From Sphingorhabdus sp. YGSMI21 (GTDB lineage Bacteria > Pseudomonadota > Alphaproteobacteria > Sphingomonadales > Sphingomonadaceae), in assembly GCF_002776575.1 (NCBI RefSeq), contig NZ_CP022548.1:1-64000 (forward strand): 64,000 nucleotides of DNA, written 5' to 3'. The notes beneath the pieces were generated by a model. It was not told where the DNA came from and searched no databases. It saw nothing but the letters and a program-made list of their open reading frames with translations. Shown here piece by piece: positions 52,964 through 62,618 of this stretch. The stretch's first letter is position 1. Each line of letters begins with the position of its first letter. A program made the translations under genes and the position numbers.

Positions 52964-55915
52964 ATGCGTAAATCGTTATTATTAGCCGCCACAGCTATAT
53001 CTACAATGTCCGTACCTGCCATGGCGCAGGACCGTGATGATGGTACCATTGATAGCAATGTCATTATCGTGACCGCGCAGAGGCAGGCACAAAGTGCTCA
53101 GGATGTACCGATTGCGGTTTCCGCATTTTCCGGGGCAGCCTTGGAAGCCCAACAGATCGAGAACAGTTCCGATCTCCAGCTAACGCTCCCGAACATCACC
53201 TTTACCAAAACCAATTTTGTCAGTTCCAGTTTTACAATTCGCGGGATCGGCGATCTTTGTGTCGGCGCGTCGTGTGATCAGGCAACCGCCATTCACCTGA
53301 ACGATTCGCCTCTTTTCGCGACGCGACTTTTTGAAACAGAATTTTTCGATCTCGAACGCGTCGAAGTGCTGCGCGGTCCGCAAGGCACGTTGTTCGGACG
53401 CAATGCGACCGCGGGTGTGGTCAATGTTGTCACTGCCAAGCCACAAATGGGAGAGTTCAAGGCATCCGGCGATGCCGAATATGGCAATTATAACGCGATC
53501 AAAGTCAAGGGCATGGTCAACATTCCCATCGGTGACAATATCGCATTCCGTGGTGCCGGCGTTTATGTAAAACGCGATGGTTATACCACCAATCTTAACG
53601 GCGGCCCTGATCTTGATGACCGGGATATGTATTCGGTGCGTGGTTCGCTGCGTTTCGAACCAACTGCGGATACGACGATTGACCTTTATGCTTCATATTT
53701 CCGCGAAGATGACAATCGTATGCGGATTCAGAAGCAATATTGTCAACGTGACCCTACAGGTATTTTGGGTTGTCTGAACAGTTCTCGCAATGCAGAATCG
53801 TTCAACGCGAACTCGACTATTGCGGCTACATTATCGTCGCGCGAATTCCTTGCAACTCAGGGTATTCCAACGGCTTTTGCTCTCGGTAGTCTTTACGGTC
53901 CAGACCAATATGCAGGTGTTTCCGTTCCCGCGGATCCGCGGACGGTCAACACGGCCTTCACGCCGGAATATTTTGCCAGCGAGTTGACGTTCCAGGGCAA
54001 GATCGAACATGACTTCGGGCCGATCAGCGCGCAACTTTCCGGTACCTACCAGAAGGTCAAGCTGGATTCTCGGCAGGACTATAACAACAATATTGGCCGT
54101 AGGGATATTTATGCAACTGGATTAAACACGCTTGCTGCAGCTGCAGCTGGTGCGATCCCAGGTCTTCCTGCAGCTTATTTTGCACCTCTTGCTTCTGCGA
54201 TCATTCCGGATGGACCGAACGGCGTGCTTTGTACTTCAGATACTGATACCACCGGTCTCGGGGTATTTGGGGGCAACAGCATTTGCGACGCAACACCGCT
54301 TCAATTTGACCGGTCGAATCTGGATAACAGCAGTTGGTCCGTCGAGGCGATCATCTCAAGCGATCTGGATGGTCCGTTCAACTTCCTGGTCGGCGGTATT
54401 TATGCCGACTCTCATCTGACCGAGAACAGCTATTATGTGAACGCCTTCGGGCTCGATTATGGGGCAGGTTTGCTCGGTAGCTTCATTTCGCTTGCCGATG
54501 GCTTGCCGCCTTCATTCCTCGGCACGCCATATTATCGCAACCATTCGGATGATCTGACGGTCAAATCCTATGGCCTGTTCGGCGAAGTCTATTTCGATAT
54601 CAGCGACAAGCTGAAACTGACGGGTGGACTGCGTTACAACAACGACAAGAAAAAAGTTAGAGCGCGTACAACGCTGGCAGACTTCCTTGTGCCATATAGT
54701 CAAACAACCGATGCGTTTGAATCACCATTCGTCGGATCTTTGGATGCCGATCCAGGTATACCCGGTAATCAACTTTTCCAGAATCGGGAGGTCAAGTTCA
54801 ATGAAATCACTGGCCGTGCGGTGCTTGATTATAAAATCACCGACGACAATCTGATCTATGCATCCTATTCTCGCGGTTATAAGTCAGGTGGTATAAATCC
54901 GCCACTGCAGCCAATTTTCGCAGCTCCGGAATCCTTCCGGCCCGAGCAGGTCGATGCGTTTGAAATCGGATCGAAAAATACATTTGGCGATGGGGCTCTG
55001 CAACTCAACCTGACTGCATTCTACTATAAATATAAGGGTTTGCAGCTCAGCAAGATTGTTGCTCGGACCGCTGTAAACGAAAATATCGATGCCGATATTT
55101 ACGGTGCGGAAGTCGAGGCAGTCATTCGTCCTGATCCGGACTGGATGATCAACATGGGCTTCAGCTATCTGCACACCAAGGTCAAGGGCGATACGTTTAA
55201 CAGCGATCCGCGCGATTTTGGCGGAGGCCGGTCGGATGCGGTCATCATCCAGGATATTACCAATGCATCCAATTGTGCGGTGGCTTCCACGTCCGGAAAT
55301 GCAGCTGGTGTAAATGCTTTTGTCAACACGATAAATGGTGCGATCAATGCCGGTCTGGTGCCGGGACTTGCACCTGGAGCAGGCCTGCAACCAACCACGG
55401 CATTCCCTGCTGATGGTGGCATTGCTTCAACCGGTGCCTTTGGTATTTGCGCTGTGCTGGACGCAGCGGCCCAAGGAGCTTTTGCTGGTGCAGGCGTTGT
55501 TCCGGCAGCCTTTGGCGGGATCGAGTATTTCTCTGCCGGTGTTCCCAAGAACATTCGTGGGAACCAGTTGCCACAGGCACCTCAGCTGAAATTCTCCACT
55601 GGCGTGCAATATACCATGAACTTTGACAATGGCATGAGTCTGGTCCCGCGTGTTGACCTTGCTTATACCGGTGAAAGTTTCGGCAGTATCTTCAACGGCA
55701 ATGTCAACCGGATCAAAGGTTATGCGCAAGCAAACGCCCAGATTCAGTTGAACGGTACGGATGACCGCTGGTATGTTCGTGGATTTGTCCAGAATATTTT
55801 CGACAGCAACTCGGAGACCGGACTATATGTCACCGATCAGTCGTCGGGCTTGTACACGAATATCTTCTCACTTGAGCCACGCCGCTATGGTATTGGAGCT
55901 GGCTTCAAGTTCTGA
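52964..55915 (+). CDS. TonB-dependent receptor
   Basis: A 983-residue outer-membrane receptor. The signal peptide is MRKSLLLAATAISTMSVPAMA. A plug domain follows (VIIVTAQRQAQSAQDVPIAV, LERVEVLRGPQGTLFGRNAT) and then a 22-strand barrel ending in the terminal Phe of YGIGAGFKF. The TonB box is not obvious. It is of the sphingomonad type thought to import hydrophobic or aromatic substrates, but the ligand is unknown. GGGAGAG precedes the start. It is monocistronic, with its own terminator and a poly-G tract upstream. Confidence 0.9.
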   Translation: MRKSLLLAATAISTMSVPAMAQDRDDGTIDSNVIIVTAQRQAQSAQDVPIAVSAFSGAALEAQQIENSSDLQLTLPNITFTKTNFVSSSFTIRGIGDLCVGASCDQATAIHLNDSPLFATRLFETEFFDLERVEVLRGPQGTLFGRNATAGVVNVVTAKPQMGEFKASGDAEYGNYNAIKVKGMVNIPIGDNIAFRGAGVYVKRDGYTTNLNGGPDLDDRDMYSVRGSLRFEPTADTTIDLYASYFREDDNRMRIQKQYCQRDPTGILGCLNSSRNAESFNANSTIAATLSSREFLATQGIPTAFALGSLYGPDQYAGVSVPADPRTVNTAFTPEYFASELTFQGKIEHDFGPISAQLSGTYQKVKLDSRQDYNNNIGRRDIYATGLNTLAAAAAGAIPGLPAAYFAPLASAIIPDGPNGVLCTSDTDTTGLGVFGGNSICDATPLQFDRSNLDNSSWSVEAIISSDLDGPFNFLVGGIYADSHLTENSYYVNAFGLDYGAGLLGSFISLADGLPPSFLGTPYYRNHSDDLTVKSYGLFGEVYFDISDKLKLTGGLRYNNDKKKVRARTTLADFLVPYSQTTDAFESPFVGSLDADPGIPGNQLFQNREVKFNEITGRAVLDYKITDDNLIYASYSRGYKSGGINPPLQPIFAAPESFRPEQVDAFEIGSKNTFGDGALQLNLTAFYYKYKGLQLSKIVARTAVNENIDADIYGAEVEAVIRPDPDWMINMGFSYLHTKVKGDTFNSDPRDFGGGRSDAVIIQDITNASNCAVASTSGNAAGVNAFVNTINGAINAGLVPGLAPGAGLQPTTAFPADGGIASTGAFGICAVLDAAAQGAFAGAGVVPAAFGGIEYFSAGVPKNIRGNQLPQAPQLKFSTGVQYTMNFDNGMSLVPRVDLAYTGESFGSIFNGNVNRIKGYAQANAQIQLNGTDDRWYVRGFVQNIFDSNSETGLYVTDQSSGLYTNIFSLEPRRYGIGAGFKF

Positions 55916-55941
55916 TCTGAAGCGACCATGATATGAAGAAA

Positions 55942-55972
55942 GCCCTGCCGGGAAACCGGCGGGGCTTTTTTT
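55942..55972 (+). terminator. Rho-independent terminator of the receptor gene
   Basis: Stem GCCCTGCCGG (55942-55951) with CCGGCGGGGC (55956-55965), loop GAAA, then T7 (55966-55972), 27 bp after the stop codon. From here to 56100 nothing further is recognised. Confidence 0.9.
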
Positions 55973-56100
55973 GATCATCTAAGATGCCTTTTGGCGAAAG
56001 CGCGACCTGATCCGGATTTTAGATATATCTCGAAATTGGCAGCCATTTTGCGATCAGGAAAGCCGTGCATGGAGACTAACTCCCAAGGGCGAGGCGTGCT

Positions 56101-57671
56101 GTAAGCGTGGCAAGGACCTTCCAATTACCCACAAGTCGTCGCACGTGTGATTCCATTGGCCGCGCGGACCTTGCTCACGTGGAATCGGGTATGATTCATC
56201 CTCTGGCACCTGAAATAGCTGACGGGGTGCACAAGGGGGAATTCTGGTTTCGACGCAGTGAGATGGGCCGATGGGGAAGTTGATATCGGCGCATTTCGCG
56301 ACAAGCGTCTGGGCGAGCGGCTTAGAACGATGCTTGCGCAGATGGCAGGAGCGATTGGCGCACCGATCCCGATGGCCTGTCAGGACTGGGCCAATACCAA
56401 GGCAGCTTACCGCTTCCTGTCTAACGGCTCAGTGAACGAAGGCGAAATCCTCGCCGGCCATTTTCAAGCAACGCGAGCGCGTGTTGGAACGCTTGAAGGG
56501 CCAATCCTCGTTCTACAGGACACCACTGAATTCTCCTATCAACGCCGCGCGCCGGAAAAAATCGGTGCAATCGGCCTGGCACCCAGCCGACGCGATGAAA
56601 ATGGCAGGCTGCGACTTCATACGGTCTGTGGCCTGCTCATGCATTCTAGCCTTGCGATCACGACCGAGGGATTGCCGCTGGGTCTGACAGCAGCGAAATT
56701 CTGGACCCGCACCAAATTCAAGGGCACCAACGCGCTGAAACGAAGGATCAATCCTACGCGTGTGCCGAACGAGGAGAAGGAAAGCTACCGCTGGCTCGAG
56801 AACATGCGTCAGTCGACCGCTATGCTGGGCGAGTCCGAGCGACTGGTCCACATCGGCGACCGGGAGAACGACATTTACGAATTCTTTTGCGAAGCGCAGG
56901 CACTCGGCACACATTTTCTGGTCCGCACCTGTGTCGATCGTCTGGCCGGTGACGGTGACCACACCATTGCCGACGAAATGAGCGAGGTTTCCGTGCAGGG
57001 CATGCAACGGGTCGTCATCGACAAGGACGATCATGCCGACATTGAGTTACGCTATAGACGGATCCAGGTGTTGCCACCGATCGGCAAGCAAAAGCGCTAT
57101 CCGTCTCTCAACCTTACCATCCTGCATGCCCGTGAGTGTAGAGCACCTGAAGGGCGGGCCCCCTATCGATTGGAGGCTTATCACTGATCTGCCGGTAACA
57201 ACGCCTGCCGAAGCGATTGAAAAGCTCGACTGGTACGCCCAACGCTGGAAGATCGAGCTTTTCCACAAGATACTAAAATCCGGCTGTCGGGCTGAGGATG
57301 CACGGCTCCGGACTGCCGATCGACTTGTCAATCTGATCGCAATATTCTGCATCCTGTCATGGCGCATCTTCTGGATGACCATGATCAATCGCGCCGCGCC
57401 TTCCGCATCACCCAGGCTCGCGCTGACCGATGACGAAATCGTCCTGATCGATCATCTTGTGGCTTCCAGAAAGAAGGTGCCCAGGCTCAGAACCATATCC
57501 GATTACCTGTACGAAATCGCGCGGCTCGGCGGCTATCTCGCTCGCGCCAATGACCCGTCTCCAGGTAACATTGTGATCTGGCGAGGATGGACCCGCCTCA
57601 TGGACATCAAAATCGGTGCCAACGCCATCCGTAAGACTTGTGGGTAATTGGAAGGTCCTCGCCACGCTTAC
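56101..57671 (+). mobile_element. Tn5/IS4-like insertion sequence
   Basis: A 36-bp near-perfect inverted repeat flanks the unit (56101-56136 and 57636-57671, one mismatch). Its inner 19 bases, CTTCCAATTACCCACAAGT, closely resemble a Tn5/IS50 outer end. The outer 17 bases are also inverted, so the exact tip is uncertain, and no 9-bp target duplication is found with either choice. It interrupts an IS701-family element on its right. Confidence 0.75.
56258..57647 (+). pseudogene. Tn5/IS4-family transposase with one-base frameshift
   Basis: A Tn5-like DDE transposase. The first part (GTG 56258) has DIGAFRDKRLGERLRTMLAQ, ILVLQDTTEFSYQRRAPEK (first Asp) and LVHIGDRENDIYEFF (second Asp). The frame is lost at a C5 run at about 57161-57165. 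One base over it continues as PIDWRLITDLPVTTPAEAIE, then the YREK block DWYAQRWKIELFHKILKSG with the catalytic Glu, and ends at 57647. Removing one C restores a single protein of about 460 residues. It could be a mutation, a sequencing error or programmed frameshifting. Confidence 0.8.
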
Positions 57672-58419
57672 GTGGGTGTGGCCCCTCAATACGTATCAAT
57701 GTTGGGCAAGTGCACGCGGCCTCACATGGGCCGTCGGCATCCCGTACAAGCAGAAAGTCTATCCCGCCGACGTGGCGATGATTTTTCCCGTCGCCGGGCG
57801 TGGTCGCCCCCGCAAGCGGCACATTCCCGACGCTACATCGGTATCGGCAAAGGCGATGTTGGAGGTAGCAAAGTGGCGCAAGGTCAGTTGGCGGCGCGGA
57901 ACCAAGGGGCTGCTCTCGGCACGCTTCGCCGCCGTTCGCGTGCGAGTTGCCGATGGCCCGCCTCAACGCATCCGGAACAGTGGCGCGCAACATCTGCCCG
58001 GCGAGGAAGTGTGGCTGGTCGGCGCACATCGCTCAACCGGCGAGCGCAAATACTACCTCCCCAACCTGTCCTCCGACACGCCGATCAAGCCGCTTGCCGG
58101 AGCCATCAAGGCCCGTTGGGTCTGCGAACAGGGACATCAGCAACTCAAGGAAGAGCTCGGCCTCGATCACTTCGAAGGCCGATCATGGAAGGGGCTTCAC
58201 CGACATGCGCTGATGTCGATGATTGCCTTGGCCTTCCTGCAATCCCGCCTCCTCAAGCAGGCCAAGGGGGAAAAAAGAATCGCCGGGTCGCCACCACAGC
58301 CGAGCCTGCCGACGATCAGGCAGGCCATCATTGAACGCCTCGCCAAACCTCCTGATCTGACGTGTCCACAGTGCGGACACTGCATCTCTCATCGCTCGCT
58401 CACAAATCTGCCAAAGTAG
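57672..58419 (+). pseudogene. IS701-family transposase 3' fragment
   Basis: The C-terminal part of an IS701-type transposase: ARGLTWAVGIPYKQKVYPAD, GRGRPRKRHIPDATSVSAKA, KVSWRRGTKGLLSARFAAVR, VCEQGHQQLKEELGLDHFEG and a C-terminal CPQCGHC knuckle. The N-terminal part, with the first catalytic acid, is missing beyond the Tn5-like element. Its stop at 58417-58419 lies two bases from the stop of the convergent receptor gene. Confidence 0.8.
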
Positions 58420-58421
58420 TG

Positions 58422-61151
58422 TTAGAACTGGCCACGCAATGTGATGCCATAGGTTCTTGGTTCCGCAAGGAAAGCCGAATAGGTCTGCTGCGATGCGACA
58501 AATGGCGTGTTGAACGCAACCTGCGAATAACCAACATTGAAGACATTTTGTGCCCAGCCTTCGATCGCCCATAGATCATCCGGACCACGGATACCGATAC
58601 GCGCATTCACCAGCGTGAACCCGTCCTGTTCCTTGCCATACAGCAAATCCGAACCGGTGTTATAGTCGCTGGTCGTACGAGCGTTCACATAGAATAGACC
58701 GGTCAGCCCGCTATTTCCGATTGGCGGGGTATAGGACAATGACGCCGTAGCAGTGATTTCAGGCGCGTTGGACAGATTGTCGCCTGGCAGCAGGCGCAAA
58801 GCCGGATCGAGTGGAGAGCCAGTATCACGGCCAACCAGATTATTTTCATAGCTGGTATCGGTATAAATCAGGCCCATCGAGATATTCACGTCTCTGATCG
58901 GGTTGATCGACGCTTCCAGTTCGACACCCTGCGCGACAACGCCATATTTGACGTTATCCGGGGTACAATTGCCCGTTGCGCCGCTGGCATCGCGATCCGC
59001 ACCACCGAGATCATCGCTACACGCGTTTACATTCTGAACCACATAAGCGGAGCCATTGAACGTATTCAGCTGGAAATTGTCAAACTGCTGACGGAATGCC
59101 GCCACGCTCAGCGAAAATTCACGGGTCGAATATTTTGCACCGATTTCAAATGCATCTACCGTTTCCTGGTCAAACTGGAGATTGGCGGTGCTGCCCGTCA
59201 CTGCCGGATTGCCCAAAGTTGAACTGGTCAGCGCAGACCGGTCCAGGTTGAAACCACCAGCTTTATAACCGCGCGAGTAGCTACCATAAATCAGCAGGTC
59301 GTCGGTTGGCTTGTAGGACAAAATGGCTGTGCCGGTAAATTCGCTCTCGCTCCGGCTATCGGCCAGCGATACGCCATCCAGTTCAGAGGTTGAGTTGCCC
59401 TGACAGGACAGACCGATCAGACCGCCTGCCAATGCACCAAGTCCTCCGCTAAGTAAGGGAGTGAACAATGCCCGCTGGATCGGACACATCGTATTGTCGT
59501 TGGTGAAGGCTGCGTTAAAATCCTTGGTTTCATTGGTATAGCGCAGTCCCAAAGTCAGATCGAGCTTGTCGGTAACGTGGAAGATATTGTGGGTGAAAAA
59601 AGCAAAATTTTCGCTTTTCTGATTATATGTGTCGAGCACCGTTCCCTTGTCATTGATCTGAGCCAGATTGTCCAGACCGGCAAAAATCAACGGTGTCGCT
59701 GCACCGAATGCGCCAGCACCTCCATTTGCGGCTTGCAATGCAGCCCTGCCGCCAGCGCTTAGACAGCCTGTGCTGGTTGGAGATGCAAGGGCCGGGTTAA
59801 CGGCATTGACGACACGGCATGGTGCGAAGGCACCATATTGCGAACCAAAGCGCAGATTATCTCGTACCTCAAGCTTTTCGTTGGCGTAAAAACCGCCGAC
59901 CAACCAATCCAGCTTGTCGTCGAACGCCGAACCCTGCAGTCGCAGTTCTTGCGTAAAGGTTTTAAACTCACGAGCACCGGCATTTTCATTCGGCTCGCGA
60001 TAAAGGATATCTACCTGTGTGTAATCGGTATCACTACCCTGAAAGTTGGAATATTCACGATATCCGGTGATCGACGTGAAGTTCATCTCACCCAGTTCGG
60101 CATTGAGTTCAACCGAAGCGCCAAAATCCTCGGTTTCACCGGCATATGAACGACCGGGTGTGACATAGATATCCCGGTTGAACGTACTTTGCGTAAGCGC
60201 GTTGCTGTTTTGACCGAGCGCCAACAGCACCGGTATGATCGGATTCGCCGTGTCGGTAAGAGCGGGCGCACCAGGCTGTGGAAGAGCGAAAGGATCAAGT
60301 CCCGGGCTTACTCTTGCCCGCTGCGCAAATTCAGGCTGGACGAACGTCGCTGCACAGCAGGATTCGTCTTTCTTTGAATAGTCACCAATCACCCGGACCG
60401 TCAGTCCATCCTTTGGCTCAAACAACAGCTGGCCACGCACAAGAAACCGGTCTTTGTTATTGACGTCGGTTCCGTTTACAACATCATTGTAAAAGCCGTC
60501 GCGCTTCAAATAAACGCCGTCGACGCGCGCAGCAATCGTATCGCTCAACGGGCCATTAATGCCCCCTTCCAGACGTATCTGGTTGTAATTGCCGTAGGAT
60601 GCTGCGGCATGTCCTGAGAATGTAAATTCAGGGGCGGCAGTGGTAATGCTGATCATACCGGCAGAAGAGTTGCGGCCACCCAATGTTCCTTGCGGACCCC
60701 GCAGAACTTCGATCCGATCAATCGGGCCAAGTTCGCTGAGCGCATTACCACTACGCGAACGATAGACACCATCGATGAACACGGCCACGGAGCTTTCCAG
60801 TCCGGGGTTGTCACCCACGGTACCGATACCGCGAATACGGGCAGAGCCATTGGCTTCGTTTCCGGTCGATGACACAAGCAATGAAGGCGCAAGCTGGTTG
60901 AGCTCACGAATGTCGGTTGCCCCACTCTTCTGCAATTGTTCCGCGTTAATGGCCGAAACAGCAATAGGAACATCGGACAAAGCTTGCGACCGGCCCTGTG
61001 CGGTCACCACGATCACATTATTATCGACGGCACCCTCATCACTTCCGTCAACTTGGTCGGCGGCATCCGATTGCGTCTGTGCATAAACGGGGGCGGTGGT
61101 GATTGCTGCAAGTGCAAATGCGCACGCAGATAGATTCAACGCTAATTTCAT
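58422..61151 (-). CDS. TonB-dependent receptor
   Basis: A 909-residue receptor. The signal peptide is MKLALNLSACAFALAAITTA followed by PVYAQ. The plug has VIVVTAQGRSQALSDVPIAV and RIEVLRGPQGTLGGRNSSAG. The barrel ends GITLRGQF with the terminal Phe. The start at 61151 is chosen because the signal peptide begins there and AGGAGAG precedes it. It is related in plan to the receptor at 52964 but is clearly a different protein. The IS701 fragment abuts its stop codon, so any native terminator has been displaced. Confidence 0.9.
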   Translation of the reverse strand: MKLALNLSACAFALAAITTAPVYAQTQSDAADQVDGSDEGAVDNNVIVVTAQGRSQALSDVPIAVSAINAEQLQKSGATDIRELNQLAPSLLVSSTGNEANGSARIRGIGTVGDNPGLESSVAVFIDGVYRSRSGNALSELGPIDRIEVLRGPQGTLGGRNSSAGMISITTAAPEFTFSGHAAASYGNYNQIRLEGGINGPLSDTIAARVDGVYLKRDGFYNDVVNGTDVNNKDRFLVRGQLLFEPKDGLTVRVIGDYSKKDESCCAATFVQPEFAQRARVSPGLDPFALPQPGAPALTDTANPIIPVLLALGQNSNALTQSTFNRDIYVTPGRSYAGETEDFGASVELNAELGEMNFTSITGYREYSNFQGSDTDYTQVDILYREPNENAGAREFKTFTQELRLQGSAFDDKLDWLVGGFYANEKLEVRDNLRFGSQYGAFAPCRVVNAVNPALASPTSTGCLSAGGRAALQAANGGAGAFGAATPLIFAGLDNLAQINDKGTVLDTYNQKSENFAFFTHNIFHVTDKLDLTLGLRYTNETKDFNAAFTNDNTMCPIQRALFTPLLSGGLGALAGGLIGLSCQGNSTSELDGVSLADSRSESEFTGTAILSYKPTDDLLIYGSYSRGYKAGGFNLDRSALTSSTLGNPAVTGSTANLQFDQETVDAFEIGAKYSTREFSLSVAAFRQQFDNFQLNTFNGSAYVVQNVNACSDDLGGADRDASGATGNCTPDNVKYGVVAQGVELEASINPIRDVNISMGLIYTDTSYENNLVGRDTGSPLDPALRLLPGDNLSNAPEITATASLSYTPPIGNSGLTGLFYVNARTTSDYNTGSDLLYGKEQDGFTLVNARIGIRGPDDLWAIEGWAQNVFNVGYSQVAFNTPFVASQQTYSAFLAEPRTYGITLRGQF

Positions 61152-61473
61152 AACATGCTCTCCTGAAAATTTATTTTTTATCCTCATTAATGTATAGCCT
61201 AGCCCGTCACATTTGATAGCCAAATCTCGCATCAATGCACCGTTTTCTGCAAACTGTGGCTTTATTGTCAGCCTATGCGGCACTTTTGGCGCAACAAATG
61301 AGCAGCCGATTTGCTTCCAACATCCAATGGCCCGCATCTTCTGGAAACAGAGAATAATTAATAAGAGCAGGATGACGTAGCGTCATAGCTGGCGCGGCCT
61401 GATCTCCCCGCATTTTGGATGGTTTCCAGGCAAATTTTTGGCCGTCCCAAACACTGCTTGGACCGAAACCGGG
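61152..61473. other. Receptor upstream region and recR 3' flank
   Basis: This 320-bp stretch should hold the promoter of the TonB-dependent receptor (minus strand). AT-rich sequence near 61165-61195 is a candidate, but no clear box pair is seen. No gene is recognised in it. Confidence 0.35.
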
Positions 61474-61788
61474 TCAATCACTATTTATCGGCCGTCGAGA
61501 GCGCAACGCCTGCGCCAGAGTCCCCTCATCGAGATAGTCCAGCTCACCGCCCACCGGTATCCCGTGCGACAGCTGACTGAGTCTCACGGGATAATTTTCC
61601 AATCGCTCGGCGATATAATGGGCCGTCGTCTGACCCTCCAAAGTGGCATTCATCGCCAGAACGACTTCGTCAATCCCGCCCTGCTCGACGCGCTTGATCA
61701 GCTTGTCGATCGCAATGTCTTCGGGCCGCACGCCGTCCAGTGCTGACAACCGCCCGCCAAGCACATGGAATTTTCCGGGAAACAGCCG
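61474..61788 (-). pseudogene. recR: recR 3' fragment (5' end lost to IS256)
   Basis: The C-terminal half of the recombination mediator RecR, with the Toprim domain: [60 protein letters not shown], then [20 protein letters not shown]. It stops being RecR-like at about 61788, where IS256-related sequence begins. The N-terminal helix-hairpin-helix and zinc-finger parts are absent from the window. Either recR is disrupted in this genome or this is a partial duplicate. Confidence 0.85.
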
Positions 61789-61821
61789 CGGTGGGGCATA
61801 ATGGGTAAAAGGAGTCCCACT

Positions 61822-62618
61822 ATGTGACGACGCAAAGAGCCGACGATCCCGGCAGAGTTACTGGATCAACTATTGGCATGATCGGATGCAGCTTCTGCGC
61901 TGGATCAGGGAGGGTTGCTGGATTCGTTGAAGAAGGCGCTCGCCGAACGGGCGTTGAATGCCGAGATGGATCATCATCTGGGTGGCGATGAACAGGTAGG
62001 CAACAGCCGCAATGGCTATGGCCGCAAGCGCGTCATCACCGATAGCAGCAAAATCGAGATCGAGGTGCCGCGCGACCGCGAGGGCAGCTTTGATCCGCAG
62101 TTGATTGCTAAATACCAGCGCCGGTTCCCTGGTTTTGATGAGAAGATTATCTCAATGAATGCGCGCGGGATGAGCACACGAGAGATCACCGGGCATCTGC
62201 GCGCCCTGTACGGCATCGACGTATCGCCTGACCTGATCTCGACTGTCACCGACGGCGAGCATCGCGCCGTGCCGGGGGCACGGGAAGACGCGCAGCGCTG
62301 GAAGAAGTTACTGCCTGGCAGCAGCGGCCGCTTGATCCGGCCTATCCACTGGTGTTTTTCGACGCCATTCGCGTCAAGATCCGCGATGAAGGCATGGTTC
62401 GCAGCAAAGCTATTCATATCGCGCTTGGCGTCCGCGCTGATGGCCGCAAAGAGGTTCTCGGCCTGTGGATTGAACAAAATGAAGGTGCCAAATTCTGGTT
62501 GCGCGTTATGAACGAGCTTAAAAACCGGGGCACCGAGGATATCATGCTGGCAGTCGTTGATGGTCTCAAGGGCTTTCCCGATGCGATAACGGCGGTATTT
62601 CCCGAAGCCGTCGTGCAG
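61822..62618 (+). pseudogene. IS256-family transposase, decayed and interrupted
   Basis: Readable as an IS256/Mutator transposase: [57 protein letters not shown] and EVPRDREGSFDPQLIAKYQR, then after a frame change near 62330 VFFDAIRVKIRDEGMVRSKA and VVDGLKGFPDAITAVFPEAV. A TGA stands directly after the ATG at 61822, another TGA interrupts after LLDQLLA, and the frame shifts near 62330. IS21 copy 2 cuts the gene at 62618, so the rest is off the window. The catalytic Asp residues in FFDA and VVDGLKG remain visible. Confidence 0.8.
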
